Below are positions 18,697-29,843 of a DNA stretch of 64,000 nucleotides, in pieces. Every line of letters begins with the position of its first letter. Positions within the stretch are counted from its first letter, which is position 1. A model generated the notes under the pieces. It was not told the DNA's origin and ran no database searches. It worked only from the letters and a program-made list of their open reading frames with translations. Made by a program: the position numbers and the translations under genes. Source of the DNA: Mycobacterium sp. (GTDB taxonomy: Bacteria; Actinomycetota; Actinomycetes; Mycobacteriales; Mycobacteriaceae); NCBI RefSeq assembly GCF_004298145.1, contig NZ_SCRH01000042.1, positions 1 to 64,000 on the forward strand, given 5' to 3'.

Positions 18697-19452
18697 TCAG
18701 GCCACGCCGGACGGATCCGACGGCAGCCTGGACGCGGCGTCCTCGTCGAGCAGCCAGAGCGTGGTGTCCAGCCCGACCGCCCCGGCGGCCGGCACCGCAA
18801 CCGGTGCGGCACCGCCGATGGCCGCGGCGGCCGCGTCGGCCTTGCCGGCGCCCGACACCATCAGCCAGACTTCGCGGGAACGCGCAATGGCGGGCAGTGT
18901 CAAGGTGATTCGTTGCGGCGGTGGCTTGGGGGAGTCGTCGACCGACACCACCATGCGGGTGGTTTCGAGCACGGCCGGGGTGTCCGGGAACAGCGAGTTG
19001 ATGTGGCCCTCCGGCCCCATGCCCAGCAGGTGCACATCGAAATTCGGCACCGGCTGGCCGGGCGCGGCGTTGGCCGCCAGCAGCTGCTCGTAGGCCAGCG
19101 CCGCCGCCGCGAGATCGCCGCCGAATTCGCCGTCGCTGGCCGGCATCGGGTGTACCTGACTGGACGGAATGTCGACGTGATCGAGCAACACCGCCCGGGC
19201 CTGCTTGTCGTTGCGCTCGTCATCGTCTTCGGGGACGTAGCGTTCGTCGCCCCAGAACAGATGCACCTTGGGCCACTCGATCGGTCGTCCCGCGAGCGAC
19301 CGCAACAGCCCGATACCGCTGCCGCCGCCGGTCAGGACGACCAGCGCGCGCCCCCGGGCCGCGACGGCGTTCGCGATGGTGTCGGTCAGGCGCGTGGCGG
19401 CGGCCGCGACCACGGCCTGACTGTCGGGGAAGATTTCGATGCTGGTATTCAC
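18697..19452 (-). CDS. pgl: 6-phosphogluconolactonase
   Basis: A 251-residue hydrolase (DevB type) that opens 6-phosphogluconolactone in the oxidative pentose-phosphate pathway. It shows the NagB-like fold motifs LTGGGSGIGLLRSL near the N-terminus, LFWGDERYVPEDD, and the C-terminal block LGMGPEGHINSLFP with the catalytic His. The GTG start overlaps the opcA stop (GTGA), so it is the last gene of the tkt-tal-zwf2-opcA-pgl operon. Confidence 0.95.
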   Translation of the reverse strand: MNTSIEIFPDSQAVVAAAATRLTDTIANAVAARGRALVVLTGGGSGIGLLRSLAGRPIEWPKVHLFWGDERYVPEDDDERNDKQARAVLLDHVDIPSSQVHPMPASDGEFGGDLAAAALAYEQLLAANAAPGQPVPNFDVHLLGMGPEGHINSLFPDTPAVLETTRMVVSVDDSPKPPPQRITLTLPAIARSREVWLMVSGAGKADAAAAAIGGAAPVAVPAAGAVGLDTTLWLLDEDAASRLPSDPSGVA

Positions 19453-20363
19453 ACGTATTGCACTTTCTCAATGCCTTCGAGCGCGGTTTGGTAGATCTCG
19501 TCGGGATCCAGGCGGCGCAGGTCTTCGGCGAGGCACTCGCCGGTTTCCCTGCGCGCCAAGGGAAGTAGCGCGTCGGGCCGGGTCGTCCGGCTCAGCGTGG
19601 CCGTCCTGCCTTCCTGTGGGCGGCTCAACACGATGGTTTCGCTGCTGCGCGTCATTTCGATCTTGAGCTCGCCGACCGCCCGGCGCACCGGGCCGTCGAT
19701 CCGGCTGGCCAGCCACCCCGCCAGGATGTCGAGCGCCGGTTCGGTTGACAAACCGGACACCAGCGCCGACTCGACCGGTTCGTGCGGCGTCAGGTCGACG
19801 GCCGAGGTGAGCAGCGCCCGCCAATAGGTGATGCGCGCCCAGGCCAGGTCAGTGTCACCGGCGGTGTATCCGGGCAGCCGGCTCTTGATCGCCGCCAGCG
19901 GGTCGACCCCGTTGGTCGCGTCGGTGATGCGTCGAATTGCCAACCGGCCCAACGGATCCTGCGCGGGAACCGCCGGTGCGACGTCGGGCCACCAGGCCAC
20001 CACCGGGATGTCGGGGAGCAGGAAGGGGGTGACGACGCTGGCCGCGTGGCCGGACAGCGGCCCGGACAGCCGCAGCACCACGACCTCGCCGGCGCCGGTG
20101 TCGCCGCCGGCGCGCAGCTGCGCGTCCAACCGGGGCTTGTCCGCGTACGGATCGCCCCTCATCGTGACGATGATCCGGCTGGGGTGTTCGTGGCTGGCGT
20201 CGTTGGCCGCTCGCAGTGACTCTTCGAAGATCTCGTCGCTGTCCGGCGCGATGATCAGCGTCAAGACCCGGCCCATCGCGACGGCGCCGACCCTTTCCCG
20301 CAGTTCGTCGAGTTTCTTATTGACCGCGGTGGTGGTGGCGTCCGGCATGTCAATGATCATCAA
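19449..20363 (-). CDS. opcA: OpcA, glucose-6-phosphate dehydrogenase assembly protein
   Basis: A 304-residue protein of the OpcA family, needed for assembly or redox activation of glucose-6-phosphate dehydrogenase in actinobacteria and cyanobacteria. The conserved central part (VVLRLSGPLSGHAASVVTPF, then DIPVVAWWPDVAP) is clear. The ATG at 20363 has GGAGG five bases upstream and lies 15 bp after zwf2. The 3' end overlaps pgl by 4 bp. Partnership with Zwf2 is inferred from the family and the operon. Confidence 0.93.
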   Translation of the reverse strand: MMIIDMPDATTTAVNKKLDELRERVGAVAMGRVLTLIIAPDSDEIFEESLRAANDASHEHPSRIIVTMRGDPYADKPRLDAQLRAGGDTGAGEVVVLRLSGPLSGHAASVVTPFLLPDIPVVAWWPDVAPAVPAQDPLGRLAIRRITDATNGVDPLAAIKSRLPGYTAGDTDLAWARITYWRALLTSAVDLTPHEPVESALVSGLSTEPALDILAGWLASRIDGPVRRAVGELKIEMTRSSETIVLSRPQEGRTATLSRTTRPDALLPLARRETGECLAEDLRRLDPDEIYQTALEGIEKVQYV

Positions 20364-20378
20364 GGCCTCCGCCGTTCA

Positions 20379-21923
20379 TCATGGCCGCCGCCATTCCCGG
20401 CCCGTGCGATGCACCATCTCGAACGCGGAGTCAGGACCCCAGGTGCCCGCCTCGTACGGCTCGGGCTTGCCGCCCGCCGCCCAGTTATCGAGCACGGGAT
20501 CGAGTATCTGCCAAGCCAATTCGACTTCTTCATTAACCGGAAACAGCGACGGCTCGCCCAGCAACACGTCGAGGATCAGCTGTTCGTAGGCCTCCGGCGA
20601 TTCCTCGGCGAACGCCGAGCCGTAGGAGAAGTCCATGTTGACGTCGCGGACCTCCATCGCGGTGCCCGGCACCTTGGAGCCGAACCGCAGCGTGACGCCT
20701 TCGTCGGGCTGCACCCGGATCACCATGGCGTTGGTGCCCAGCTCGTCGGTCATGGTCGCGTCGAACGGCAGGTGTGGCGCGCGCTTGAAGACCAGGGCGA
20801 TCTCGGTCACCCTGCGGCCCAACCGTTTTCCGGTTCGCAGATAGAAGGGCACGCCCGCCCAGCGGCGGGTGTCCACCTCGAGCGTGATGGCGGCGAACGT
20901 CTCGGTGGTCGAGTCCTTGGCGAACCCTTCCTCGTCGAGCAGCCCCACGACCTTCTCGCCGCCCTGCCAACCCGCGGTGTACTGGCCGCGGCTGGTGGTC
21001 TCGTCGAGCGGCTCGGCGAGCTGGGTGGCCGAGAGCACCTTGATCTTCTCGGCCTGCAGTGCCGACGGGCTGAAGCTGACCGGCTCTTCCATCGCGGTCA
21101 GGGCCAGCAGCTGCATCAGATGGTTCTGGATGACGTCGCGCGCGGCGCCGATGCCGTCGTAGTAGCCCGCGCGGCCGCCCAACCCGATGTCCTCGGCCAT
21201 GGTGATCTGCACGTGGTCGACGTAGTGCGCGTTCCAGATCGGGTCGAACAACTGATTGGCGAACCGCAGCGCCAGGATGTTGCGGACCGTCTCCTTGCCC
21301 AGGTAATGGTCGATCCGGAAAACCGACTCTTCGGGGATGACGGCGTTGACCGCCTTGTTCAGCGCCTGCGCGCTCTCCAGATCGTGGCCGAAGGGCTTCT
21401 CGATGACCACGCGGCTCCACCGCTCGCCCTGCGGGCGAGCCAGGCCGGACCTGTGCAGCTGGTCGCACACGACCGGGAAGGACTTGGGAGGGATGGCCAG
21501 GTAGAAGGCGTGGTTACCGCCGGTACCCCGCTCGGCGTCCAGCTTGTCCAGGGTCTCGGCGAGCCGGCCGAACGCCTCGTCGTCGTCGAAAGCGCCTGGC
21601 ACGAAACGGAATCCCTCGGCCAGCCGGTCCCAGTTTTCCTGCCGGAACGGCGTGCGGCAGTGTTCCTGGACGGCCTGGTGGACCACCTGACCGAAATCCT
21701 GCGTGCTCCATTCCCGGCGGGCGAAGCCCACCAGCGAGAAGCTGGGCGGCAGTAACCCGCGATTGGCCAGGTCGTAAATGGCGGGCATGACCTTCTTGCG
21801 CGCCAAGTCGCCGGTGACACCGAAAATGACCATCCCGCACGGCCCGGCGATGCGCGGGAGCCGCTTGTCGCGCTTGTCCCGTAACGGGTTTTGCCATTGT
21901 TGCGCGGTGCGGGCTGGGCTCAT
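20379..21923 (-). CDS. zwf2: Glucose-6-phosphate 1-dehydrogenase
   Basis: A 514-residue enzyme oxidising glucose-6-phosphate to 6-phosphogluconolactone and producing NADPH. The coenzyme fingerprint GVTGDLA is at 35-41, EKPFG at 175-179 and the substrate/catalytic motif RIDHYLGKE at 203-211 with His206. The length fits the family. The start overlaps the tal stop by four bases (ATGA). The copy in this operon corresponds to Zwf2 of M. tuberculosis. Confidence 0.96.
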   Translation of the reverse strand: MSPARTAQQWQNPLRDKRDKRLPRIAGPCGMVIFGVTGDLARKKVMPAIYDLANRGLLPPSFSLVGFARREWSTQDFGQVVHQAVQEHCRTPFRQENWDRLAEGFRFVPGAFDDDEAFGRLAETLDKLDAERGTGGNHAFYLAIPPKSFPVVCDQLHRSGLARPQGERWSRVVIEKPFGHDLESAQALNKAVNAVIPEESVFRIDHYLGKETVRNILALRFANQLFDPIWNAHYVDHVQITMAEDIGLGGRAGYYDGIGAARDVIQNHLMQLLALTAMEEPVSFSPSALQAEKIKVLSATQLAEPLDETTSRGQYTAGWQGGEKVVGLLDEEGFAKDSTTETFAAITLEVDTRRWAGVPFYLRTGKRLGRRVTEIALVFKRAPHLPFDATMTDELGTNAMVIRVQPDEGVTLRFGSKVPGTAMEVRDVNMDFSYGSAFAEESPEAYEQLILDVLLGEPSLFPVNEEVELAWQILDPVLDNWAAGGKPEPYEAGTWGPDSAFEMVHRTGREWRRP

Positions 21924-23038
21924 TTCGAGGCGGAGTCCAGCTGCTTCTGCGTCTCCTGCGCCAGCTCAGTCCAGGATGCCACGAACTTCTCCACGCCCTC
22001 GTTCTCCAGCACCACGAAGACGTCGGCCAGGTCGATCCCGGCCGCGGTCAGCTTGTCGAACACCTGCTGGGCGTCCGCACCGGTGCCGGTGACCGTGTCG
22101 CCCTTGATCACGCCGTGATCGGCAACCGCGTCAATTGTCTTCTCCGGCATGGTGTTCACCGTATTGGGCGCCACCAGTTCGGTGACATAGAGGGTGTCGG
22201 AGTAGTCGGGGTTCTTGACCCCGGTCGACGCCCACAGCGGACGCTGCACGCGGGCACCGTCGCCCTTGAGCGCCCGATAGCGGTCGCCTTCGAAGACCTC
22301 CTGGTAGGCCGCGTAGGCCAAGCGGGCGTTGGCCACCCCGGCCTGGCCGCGCAACGCGAGCGCGTCCTCGCCGCCGATCTTTTCCAGCCGCTTGTCGACC
22401 TCGGTGTCCACCCGGGACACGAAAAACGAGGCAACCGAATGGATCTTGGACAGGTCATGTCCTGCTTCGCGGGCCTTCTCCATGCCCGCCAGGTAGGCGT
22501 CCATCACCTCGCGGTGCCGCTCGACCGAGAAGATGAGGGTCACGTTGACCGAAATCCCTTCAGCCAGAACGGCGGTGATGGCCGGAATCCCGGCCTTGGT
22601 CGCCGGGATCTTGATGTACGCGTTCGGCCGGTCGACGATCTTCCACAGCTCGACGGCCTGCGCGATGGTCTTATGGGTGTCGCCCGCCAGCCGCGGGTCG
22701 ACCTCGATGGACACCCGGCCGTCGACGCCGTCGGAGGCTTCCCACTGGGGCCTGAGCACGTCGCAGCCGTTGCGCACGTCGTCGGTGGTGATGGTGCGGA
22801 TGGTGGCGTCGACGTCGGCGCCGCGCTCGGCGAGCTCGGCGATCTGGCCGTCGTAGGAGTCGCCCTCGGCGAACGCCTTCTGGAAGATCGACGGATTGGT
22901 GGTCACGCCGACCACACTCTTGGTGTCGATGAGCTCTTGCAGGTTCCCCGACTGCAGCCGCTCCCGCGACAGGTCATCCAGCCACACGGAAACGCCCGCG
23001 GCGCTCAGCGCCGCGAGATTAGGGTTCTGAGCGGTCAT
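21920..23038 (-). CDS. tal: Transaldolase
   Basis: A 372-residue class I aldolase that transfers dihydroxyacetone units between sugar phosphates in the non-oxidative pentose-phosphate pathway. The Schiff-base lysine is Lys143 in AYIKIPATKAG; VTTNPSIFQKA (45-55) is the family's N-terminal signature. The ATG at 23038 is preceded by AAGGGGT and gives the normal length. The frame extends to 23263 upstream, but that segment overlaps tkt and is not family-like. Confidence 0.96.
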   Translation of the reverse strand: MTAQNPNLAALSAAGVSVWLDDLSRERLQSGNLQELIDTKSVVGVTTNPSIFQKAFAEGDSYDGQIAELAERGADVDATIRTITTDDVRNGCDVLRPQWEASDGVDGRVSIEVDPRLAGDTHKTIAQAVELWKIVDRPNAYIKIPATKAGIPAITAVLAEGISVNVTLIFSVERHREVMDAYLAGMEKAREAGHDLSKIHSVASFFVSRVDTEVDKRLEKIGGEDALALRGQAGVANARLAYAAYQEVFEGDRYRALKGDGARVQRPLWASTGVKNPDYSDTLYVTELVAPNTVNTMPEKTIDAVADHGVIKGDTVTGTGADAQQVFDKLTAAGIDLADVFVVLENEGVEKFVASWTELAQETQKQLDSASK

Positions 23039-23054
23039 GTGAATTACCCCTTCC

Positions 23055-25154
<2,100 letters not shown>

Positions 25155-25409
25155 AGACTCAGTCCTTGGGTCATCGAGCTGATCAATCCCACCCTAGTGC
25201 GGGAGGGCCGGCTCTTGCAGAGCAGGATTTCGGGTACCCGCGGCCGGCAGGTGTGAAAATTACGCGCCCGTCGGAAGCCCTTGACATTCAGTTCGAAAAT
25301 CTGGGAAAAGTCTGCGGGAATGGACCCGCGGGCGGGGCTCGGCCCCTACTCGGTCTACCATCGTGCGTAGTAGATGCTGCGCGCCGCTGCGACCCCAAGG
25401 AGTTATTGC
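25155..25409. promoter_or_regulatory. Divergent promoter region tkt / ctaB
   Basis: A 255-bp non-coding gap between two divergent genes that must carry both promoters. A TTGACA hexamer occurs at about 25280 on the plus strand, but no good -10 sequence lies 16-18 bp downstream, so I do not assign a promoter. The ctaB ribosome-binding site AAGGAG is at its right end. No other element is visible. Confidence 0.4.
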
Positions 25410-26336
25410 GTGAGCGTTCGCGGGCGCGTCGCGCCGACCCAAGTGCCAAGCCGGGTGCGAGGCACGGTGCTGGCGTATCTGGCGCTGACCAAGCCGCGGG
25501 TCGTTGAGCTGCTGCTGGTGACCGCGATTCCGGCGATGCTGCTCGCCCAGCGTGGCACGGTGAACCCGCTGCTGGTCGTCAACACGCTAATCGGTGGAAT
25601 GATGGCCGCCGGGGGCGCCAACACGCTGAACTGTGTGGTCGACGCGGACATCGACAAGGTGATGAAGCGCACCGCGCGCCGGCCGCTCGCGCGGGCGGCT
25701 GTGCCCACGCGCAACGCCCTGGTGTTCGGGCTGGTGCTGACCGTCGGGTCGTTCTTCTGGCTGTGGTGGACGACGAACCTGTTGTCGGGGCTGCTGGGCC
25801 TGGCGACGATCGGGTTCTACGTCGGCGTCTACACGCTGCTGCTCAAGCGCCGCACCTCGCAGAACGTCGTGTGGGGCGGCGCGGCCGGCTGCATGCCGGT
25901 GATGATCGGCTGGTCGGCCGTCACCGGCACCATCGGCTGGCCGGCCCTGGTGATGTTCGCCATCATTTTCTTCTGGACCCCACCGCACACCTGGGCGCTC
26001 GCGATGCGCTACAAGGACGACTACGAAGCGGCGGGCGTCCCGATGCTGCCGGTCGTCGCGACCGAGCGCCAGGTGACCAAACACATCGTGATCTACACCT
26101 GGCTGATGGTGCTGGCCACGCTGGCGCTGGCGCTGGCGACCGGCTGGCTGTACGCGGCGGTCGCCCTGGTGGCCGGGGTGTGGTTCCTGGCGATGGCCCA
26201 CCAGCTGTACGCGAGGGTGCGCGCGGGCGAGCCGGTCAAGCCACTGCGGCTGTTCCTGCAATCGAACAACTACCTGGCGGTGGTGTTCTGCGCGTTGGCG
26301 ATCGATTCGGCCATCGCGCTGCCGCACCTGTTCTAG
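25410..26336 (+). CDS. ctaB: Protoheme IX farnesyltransferase (heme O synthase)
   Basis: A 308-residue UbiA-type prenyltransferase that adds farnesyl to protoheme to make heme O for cytochrome c oxidase. Aspartate-rich motifs are present: NTLNCVVDADIDKVMKRT in the first half and YKDDYEAAGVPML in the second. Eight to nine membrane helices are visible. The GTG at 25410 has AAGGAG eight bases upstream and gives the same length I recall for the M. tuberculosis protein. CtaA, encoded nearby, performs the next step. Confidence 0.95.
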   Translation: MSVRGRVAPTQVPSRVRGTVLAYLALTKPRVVELLLVTAIPAMLLAQRGTVNPLLVVNTLIGGMMAAGGANTLNCVVDADIDKVMKRTARRPLARAAVPTRNALVFGLVLTVGSFFWLWWTTNLLSGLLGLATIGFYVGVYTLLLKRRTSQNVVWGGAAGCMPVMIGWSAVTGTIGWPALVMFAIIFFWTPPHTWALAMRYKDDYEAAGVPMLPVVATERQVTKHIVIYTWLMVLATLALALATGWLYAAVALVAGVWFLAMAHQLYARVRAGEPVKPLRLFLQSNNYLAVVFCALAIDSAIALPHLF

Positions 26337-26366
26337 CCGTCGCGGCGCCGACGCTCGGCACTGGAC

Positions 26367-27341
26367 TCAGGGGAGCAGCACGATCGATCCGACGGTCTTG
26401 CGGCCCTGCAGATCCCGGTGGGCGCGGGCCGCGTCGGCCAGCGGATAGCGCCCACCGACTTCGACGGTGATGTCGCCGCCGGCGATCGCCGCGAACAATT
26501 CCTCTGCCCGCCAGCTGAATTCCTGCCCGGTGCGGACGAAATGCGCCAGCGACGGCCGGGTCAAAAACACCGAGCCGGCGGCGTTGAGGCGCTGCGGATC
26601 GAACGGCGGAACGGGCCCGCTGGCCGCGCCGAACAGCGCGAGCGTGCCCCGCACGGCCAGGCTGGCCAGGCTGGCGTCGAAGGTGGTCGCGCCCACGCCG
26701 TCGTACACCGCGGCCACCCCGGCGCCGTCGGTCAACGAGCGAATCCGCTCGCCGAACTCGTCGGCGCCATCGGGGTAGGAGAGCACCTCGTCGGCGCCGG
26801 CCTTCGCCGACATCCGCGCCTTCTCCGGGGTCGAGACCGTCGTGATCACCCGCGCGCCGAGCAGGTGCGCCCACTGCGTCAAGATCAGGCCGACACCGCC
26901 CGCACCGGCGTGCACCAGCACCGTGTCGCCCGCCTGCACCGGATACACCGACATCAGCAGGTAGTGGGCGGTCAGGCCCTTCAGCAGCGCTGAGGCCGCC
27001 ACGTCGGCGGTCACACCGTCGGGCACTGCTGCGGTCAAAACTGCTGGGGCCGTAGCGAATTCAGCATAGCCTCCGGAAACCGCGGCGCTGACCACCCGGT
27101 CGCCGACGCTGAACCCGTCGGCGCCCTCACCCGTGGCGGCGACGGTGCCGCACAACTCGGAGCCCAGGATGAAAGGCAACTGGCGCGGATACTGCCCCGA
27201 GCGGAAATACGTGTCGATGTAATTGACGCCGATGGCCTCGGCCTTGATCAACACCTCGCCCGGCCCGGGCGCGGGCATGGGCGTATCGACGTAGCGCAGC
27301 ACCTCGGGGCCGCCGGTTTCGCTGACTTCGATTGCGTGCAT
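26367..27341 (-). CDS. qor: NADPH:quinone oxidoreductase, zinc-free MDR family
   Basis: A 324-residue medium-chain dehydrogenase/reductase of the quinone-oxidoreductase type. The N-terminal catalytic domain has GVNYIDTYFRSGQYP and lacks the zinc-binding cysteines. The nucleotide fold has VLVHAGAGGVGLILTQWA, then ARVITTVSTPEKA. It should reduce quinones or enones with NADPH. The ATG at 27341 gives the usual N-terminus (MHAIEVSETGGPEVL); the frame continues upstream to 27602 but is non-family. Its start is only 19 bp from the divergent gene's start. Confidence 0.9.
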   Translation of the reverse strand: MHAIEVSETGGPEVLRYVDTPMPAPGPGEVLIKAEAIGVNYIDTYFRSGQYPRQLPFILGSELCGTVAATGEGADGFSVGDRVVSAAVSGGYAEFATAPAVLTAAVPDGVTADVAASALLKGLTAHYLLMSVYPVQAGDTVLVHAGAGGVGLILTQWAHLLGARVITTVSTPEKARMSAKAGADEVLSYPDGADEFGERIRSLTDGAGVAAVYDGVGATTFDASLASLAVRGTLALFGAASGPVPPFDPQRLNAAGSVFLTRPSLAHFVRTGQEFSWRAEELFAAIAGGDITVEVGGRYPLADAARAHRDLQGRKTVGSIVLLP

Positions 27342-27360
27342 GTGCTTATCATGCCCGGGC

Positions 27361-28023
27361 ATGAAGCTCGCTCGCCCAAACGTCTTCCATCCCCGCATCG
27401 TGCTGGCGGGGTCCGGCGTCGACCCCGACGACGCCGCGCTGGTGCCCGCGCTGCGCCGGCGCGGCCTGCACGCGCGCTGGCTGTCCTGGGACGATCCGGA
27501 GACCACCCGGGCGGACCTGGTGATCCTGCGGTCCGCGGCGGACGGCCCGGACCGGCGTGATGAATTCCTGGCCTGGACCCGGCGCGTGCGCCACCTGCTC
27601 AACCCGCCCGACGCGGTCGCCTGGAATTTCGATGCGCGGTATCTGCGCGACCTCGAGAGCGACGGGATCCCGACGCTGCCCGCCGGGGCGGCACAGGCGG
27701 CGTTGATCTTTCTGGGCGGGGAGCAATCGCACGCCTGGCCTTGCGAGCCGGAGTTCGAGTCCTGGGATCTCGGTCACGCCGCGCTCGAGGCGGCCGCCGG
27801 CCGCGCCGGAATCGGCGTGCCCGAGCTGCTGTACGCGCGTGCCGACGTGGCCGGAGATCGGCTGGTGAAGCTGAATCTCGTTGCGCCGCCGCTGGGTTGG
27901 CGCCACTTGGACGTCGACACCCGCGAGCTCGCCCAGCGCCGGTTTGCCGTGGCGGTCGAGTCAGCCTGCGAGCGGCTCGGGCTCGGCCCGTTCCCGCGAC
28001 CGTTCCCGCATGGAAGCCCATAG
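27361..28023 (+). CDS. Shortened ATP-grasp-like protein
   Basis: A 220-residue protein whose two ends look like a known ATP-grasp family. Residues 40-59 (WLSWDDPE ... VILRSA) and 79-95 (LLNPPDAVAWNFDARYL) match the pre-ATP-grasp domain. FLGGEQSHAW at 117-126 matches the late strand that normally follows the catalytic ATP-grasp core. The intervening core, with the ATP-binding lysines, appears to be missing. A possible -10 hexamer TATCAT at 27347-27352 lies eight bases before the ATG and there is no ribosome-binding site, so the gene may be leaderless. It overlaps ctaA convergently by 63 bp. Rv1455 sits in this position in M. tuberculosis. Confidence 0.65.
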   Translation: MKLARPNVFHPRIVLAGSGVDPDDAALVPALRRRGLHARWLSWDDPETTRADLVILRSAADGPDRRDEFLAWTRRVRHLLNPPDAVAWNFDARYLRDLESDGIPTLPAGAAQAALIFLGGEQSHAWPCEPEFESWDLGHAALEAAAGRAGIGVPELLYARADVAGDRLVKLNLVAPPLGWRHLDVDTRELAQRRFAVAVESACERLGLGPFPRPFPHGSP

Positions 28024-28926
28024 CGCCGCGGTGGCCGCGGTGCATGCGGCCGCACCCGCCACGTGCAGGGCGACCAGTGCGGCGGGAACCCCGGTGTAGT
28101 ACTGGGCGGTGCCGACGGCGGCCTGCGCGCACAGCAGGACGAGCAGCACCCCGAGCCGCAGCAACACCGGCCGGGTGGCGTGCACGGCCAGCAGCCCGAA
28201 GCCCAGCCCCACGACCAGCGCCAGGTAGGCGACCAGCAGCGAGGAGTGCATATGCACCAGGGTGGCGACTTCGACCTCGAGTCGTGGCACCGTGCGGGTG
28301 GCGCTGCGGTCGCCCGCGTGCGGGCCCGCGGCCGTCACCAGCGTGCCGGTGACCAGCACCGCGGCCAGGTTCACGCCGGAGAGGACGGTCAGCGCGCGCA
28401 GCGGCTTGGGGATCAGCACGCGCACCACACCGTCGTCGGGCTCGCCGATCTTGACGTAGAGCAGCACCGCGAGCCACACCATCGTCATCGACGTCAGCAA
28501 GTGGATGGCCACCGTCCACCACAGCAAACCGGTGCGCACGGTGATCCCGCCGATGACCGCCTGCACGACGGTCGACACCGGCATCAGCCAGGCATAGACC
28601 AGCACCTCGGGGCGTCGCCGGGCCCGGGTCACCGCGAGCACGGCCAGCGCGGCGGCAATGACCACCGCGAAGGTGACCATCCGGTTGCCGAACTCGACGG
28701 CCTGGTGGATGCGGGGCACCTCGGGGTGGGCCACCGGAACGAAGCTGCCCGGAAAGCACTGCGGCCAGGTGGGGCAGCCGAGCCCCGAAGCGGTGACGCG
28801 GACGATCGCGCCGGTGATGGCGATGCCGCCCTGGGTCAGAATGACGGCCACAGCGATCAGGCGCTGGACGCCCAGACTGGGATTGGGGAGCAGGTCCACC
28901 AGTCGCAACAGCATTCGTCCAAGCAC
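27961..28926 (-). CDS. ctaA: Heme A synthase (COX15/CtaA)
   Basis: A 321-residue membrane protein that oxidises the C8 methyl of heme O to give heme A. Eight hydrophobic helices are visible. Conserved signs: GAIVRVTASGLGCPTWPQC with the paired-cysteine/redox region near residues 40-60, HQAVEFGNRMV with a heme-ligand His, and VHMHSSLLVAYLA with another. Start at 28926; the Met four codons later (28914) is an equally possible start. The last 63 bp overlap the convergent ATP-grasp-like gene. It works with CtaB in cytochrome aa3 biogenesis. Confidence 0.92.
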   Translation of the reverse strand: MLGRMLLRLVDLLPNPSLGVQRLIAVAVILTQGGIAITGAIVRVTASGLGCPTWPQCFPGSFVPVAHPEVPRIHQAVEFGNRMVTFAVVIAAALAVLAVTRARRRPEVLVYAWLMPVSTVVQAVIGGITVRTGLLWWTVAIHLLTSMTMVWLAVLLYVKIGEPDDGVVRVLIPKPLRALTVLSGVNLAAVLVTGTLVTAAGPHAGDRSATRTVPRLEVEVATLVHMHSSLLVAYLALVVGLGFGLLAVHATRPVLLRLGVLLVLLCAQAAVGTAQYYTGVPAALVALHVAGAAACTAATAALWASMRERSRERAEPEPLAG

Positions 28927-29051
28927 GGCCCGATCCTAAGGCACCGAAAACTACATGCTGTAGTACGCCCCGGCGTTGCCGAGCCGTCAGCCACGCGCCC
29001 CCGCGTCGGCGTGTCGTGTACGCAGGTGCTGCGTCGCGACGCGGCCGACCG

Positions 29052-29843
29052 TCAGGTGAACCGGAACCAGCGCAGTGCGCTCAGCGCACCCAGCGTGCCC
29101 CACCCCGCCAGTACGATCACGCCGAACCAGTCCACCGACATGGTCATCGCCTGCGACAGCGCCTCGGTGAGCGCGCCCGACGGGGTCAGCCGGGCCGCCC
29201 ATTTGACCGCCGTGGGGATTATCCCGGTTTCCACGGTCAGCGCGCCCAGGCCGGCGAAGACGAACCACATCAGGTTGGCGACCGCGAGCACGATCTCGGC
29301 CCGCAGCGTCCCGCCGAGCAGCAGGCCGAGGGCCGCAAAGGCCACGGTGCCCAGCGCGATAACCGCCGCGCCCAAGGCTAGCGCGTCGAGGGCGGGTCGC
29401 CAACCGAGCGCAAAACCGATGGCGCCCAACAGGATTGCTTGCAGAAACACCACCGTGACGACGGCCAGGGACTTGCCGGCGATGATGCCCCACACCGGAA
29501 GGGGGGTTGCCCCGAGCCGCTTGAGCGCACCGTACCGCCGATCGAAGGCGACCGCGATCGCCTGCCCGGTGAACGCGGTCGAGATCAACGCCAGCGCCAT
29601 GATGACCGGGGTGAAGGTGGCCGCGCGGTGCTGGCCGAACGAGCCGAGCGGCAGCAGCGTGAGCCCGACCAGCAGCGTGATCGGGATGAACATGGTCAGC
29701 AGCAGCTGTTCGCCGTTGCGCAGCAGCAGCTTGAGCTCCAGGCCGAACTGCGCGGCAAGCATTTTCGGCACCGCGCTGGGACGCGGGTCCGGGGCGAAGG
29801 TGCCCGCGGGGAATCGATTCGAGCGAGTTTCGTTCTGCGTCAA
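29052..29843 (-). CDS. ABC-2 type exporter permease
   Basis: A 263-residue permease with six hydrophobic helices from about residue 40 onward, typical of ABC-2 exporters. The pattern AVAFDRRYGALKRLGATPL in the first cytoplasmic loop is the coupling-helix region common in this family. Translation probably begins at TTG 29843, which overlaps the stop of the ATPase gene (TTGA). Together they form one exporter (Rv1457c-Rv1458c in M. tuberculosis). The cargo is unknown; mptB upstream suggests, weakly, an envelope role. Confidence 0.85.
   Translation of the reverse strand: MTQNETRSNRFPAGTFAPDPRPSAVPKMLAAQFGLELKLLLRNGEQLLLTMFIPITLLVGLTLLPLGSFGQHRAATFTPVIMALALISTAFTGQAIAVAFDRRYGALKRLGATPLPVWGIIAGKSLAVVTVVFLQAILLGAIGFALGWRPALDALALGAAVIALGTVAFAALGLLLGGTLRAEIVLAVANLMWFVFAGLGALTVETGIIPTAVKWAARLTPSGALTEALSQAMTMSVDWFGVIVLAGWGTLGALSALRWFRFT

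Noticed and set aside
25280..25285. TTGACA as the ctaB promoter -35
   Set aside because: No acceptable -10 hexamer at 16-18 bp spacing.
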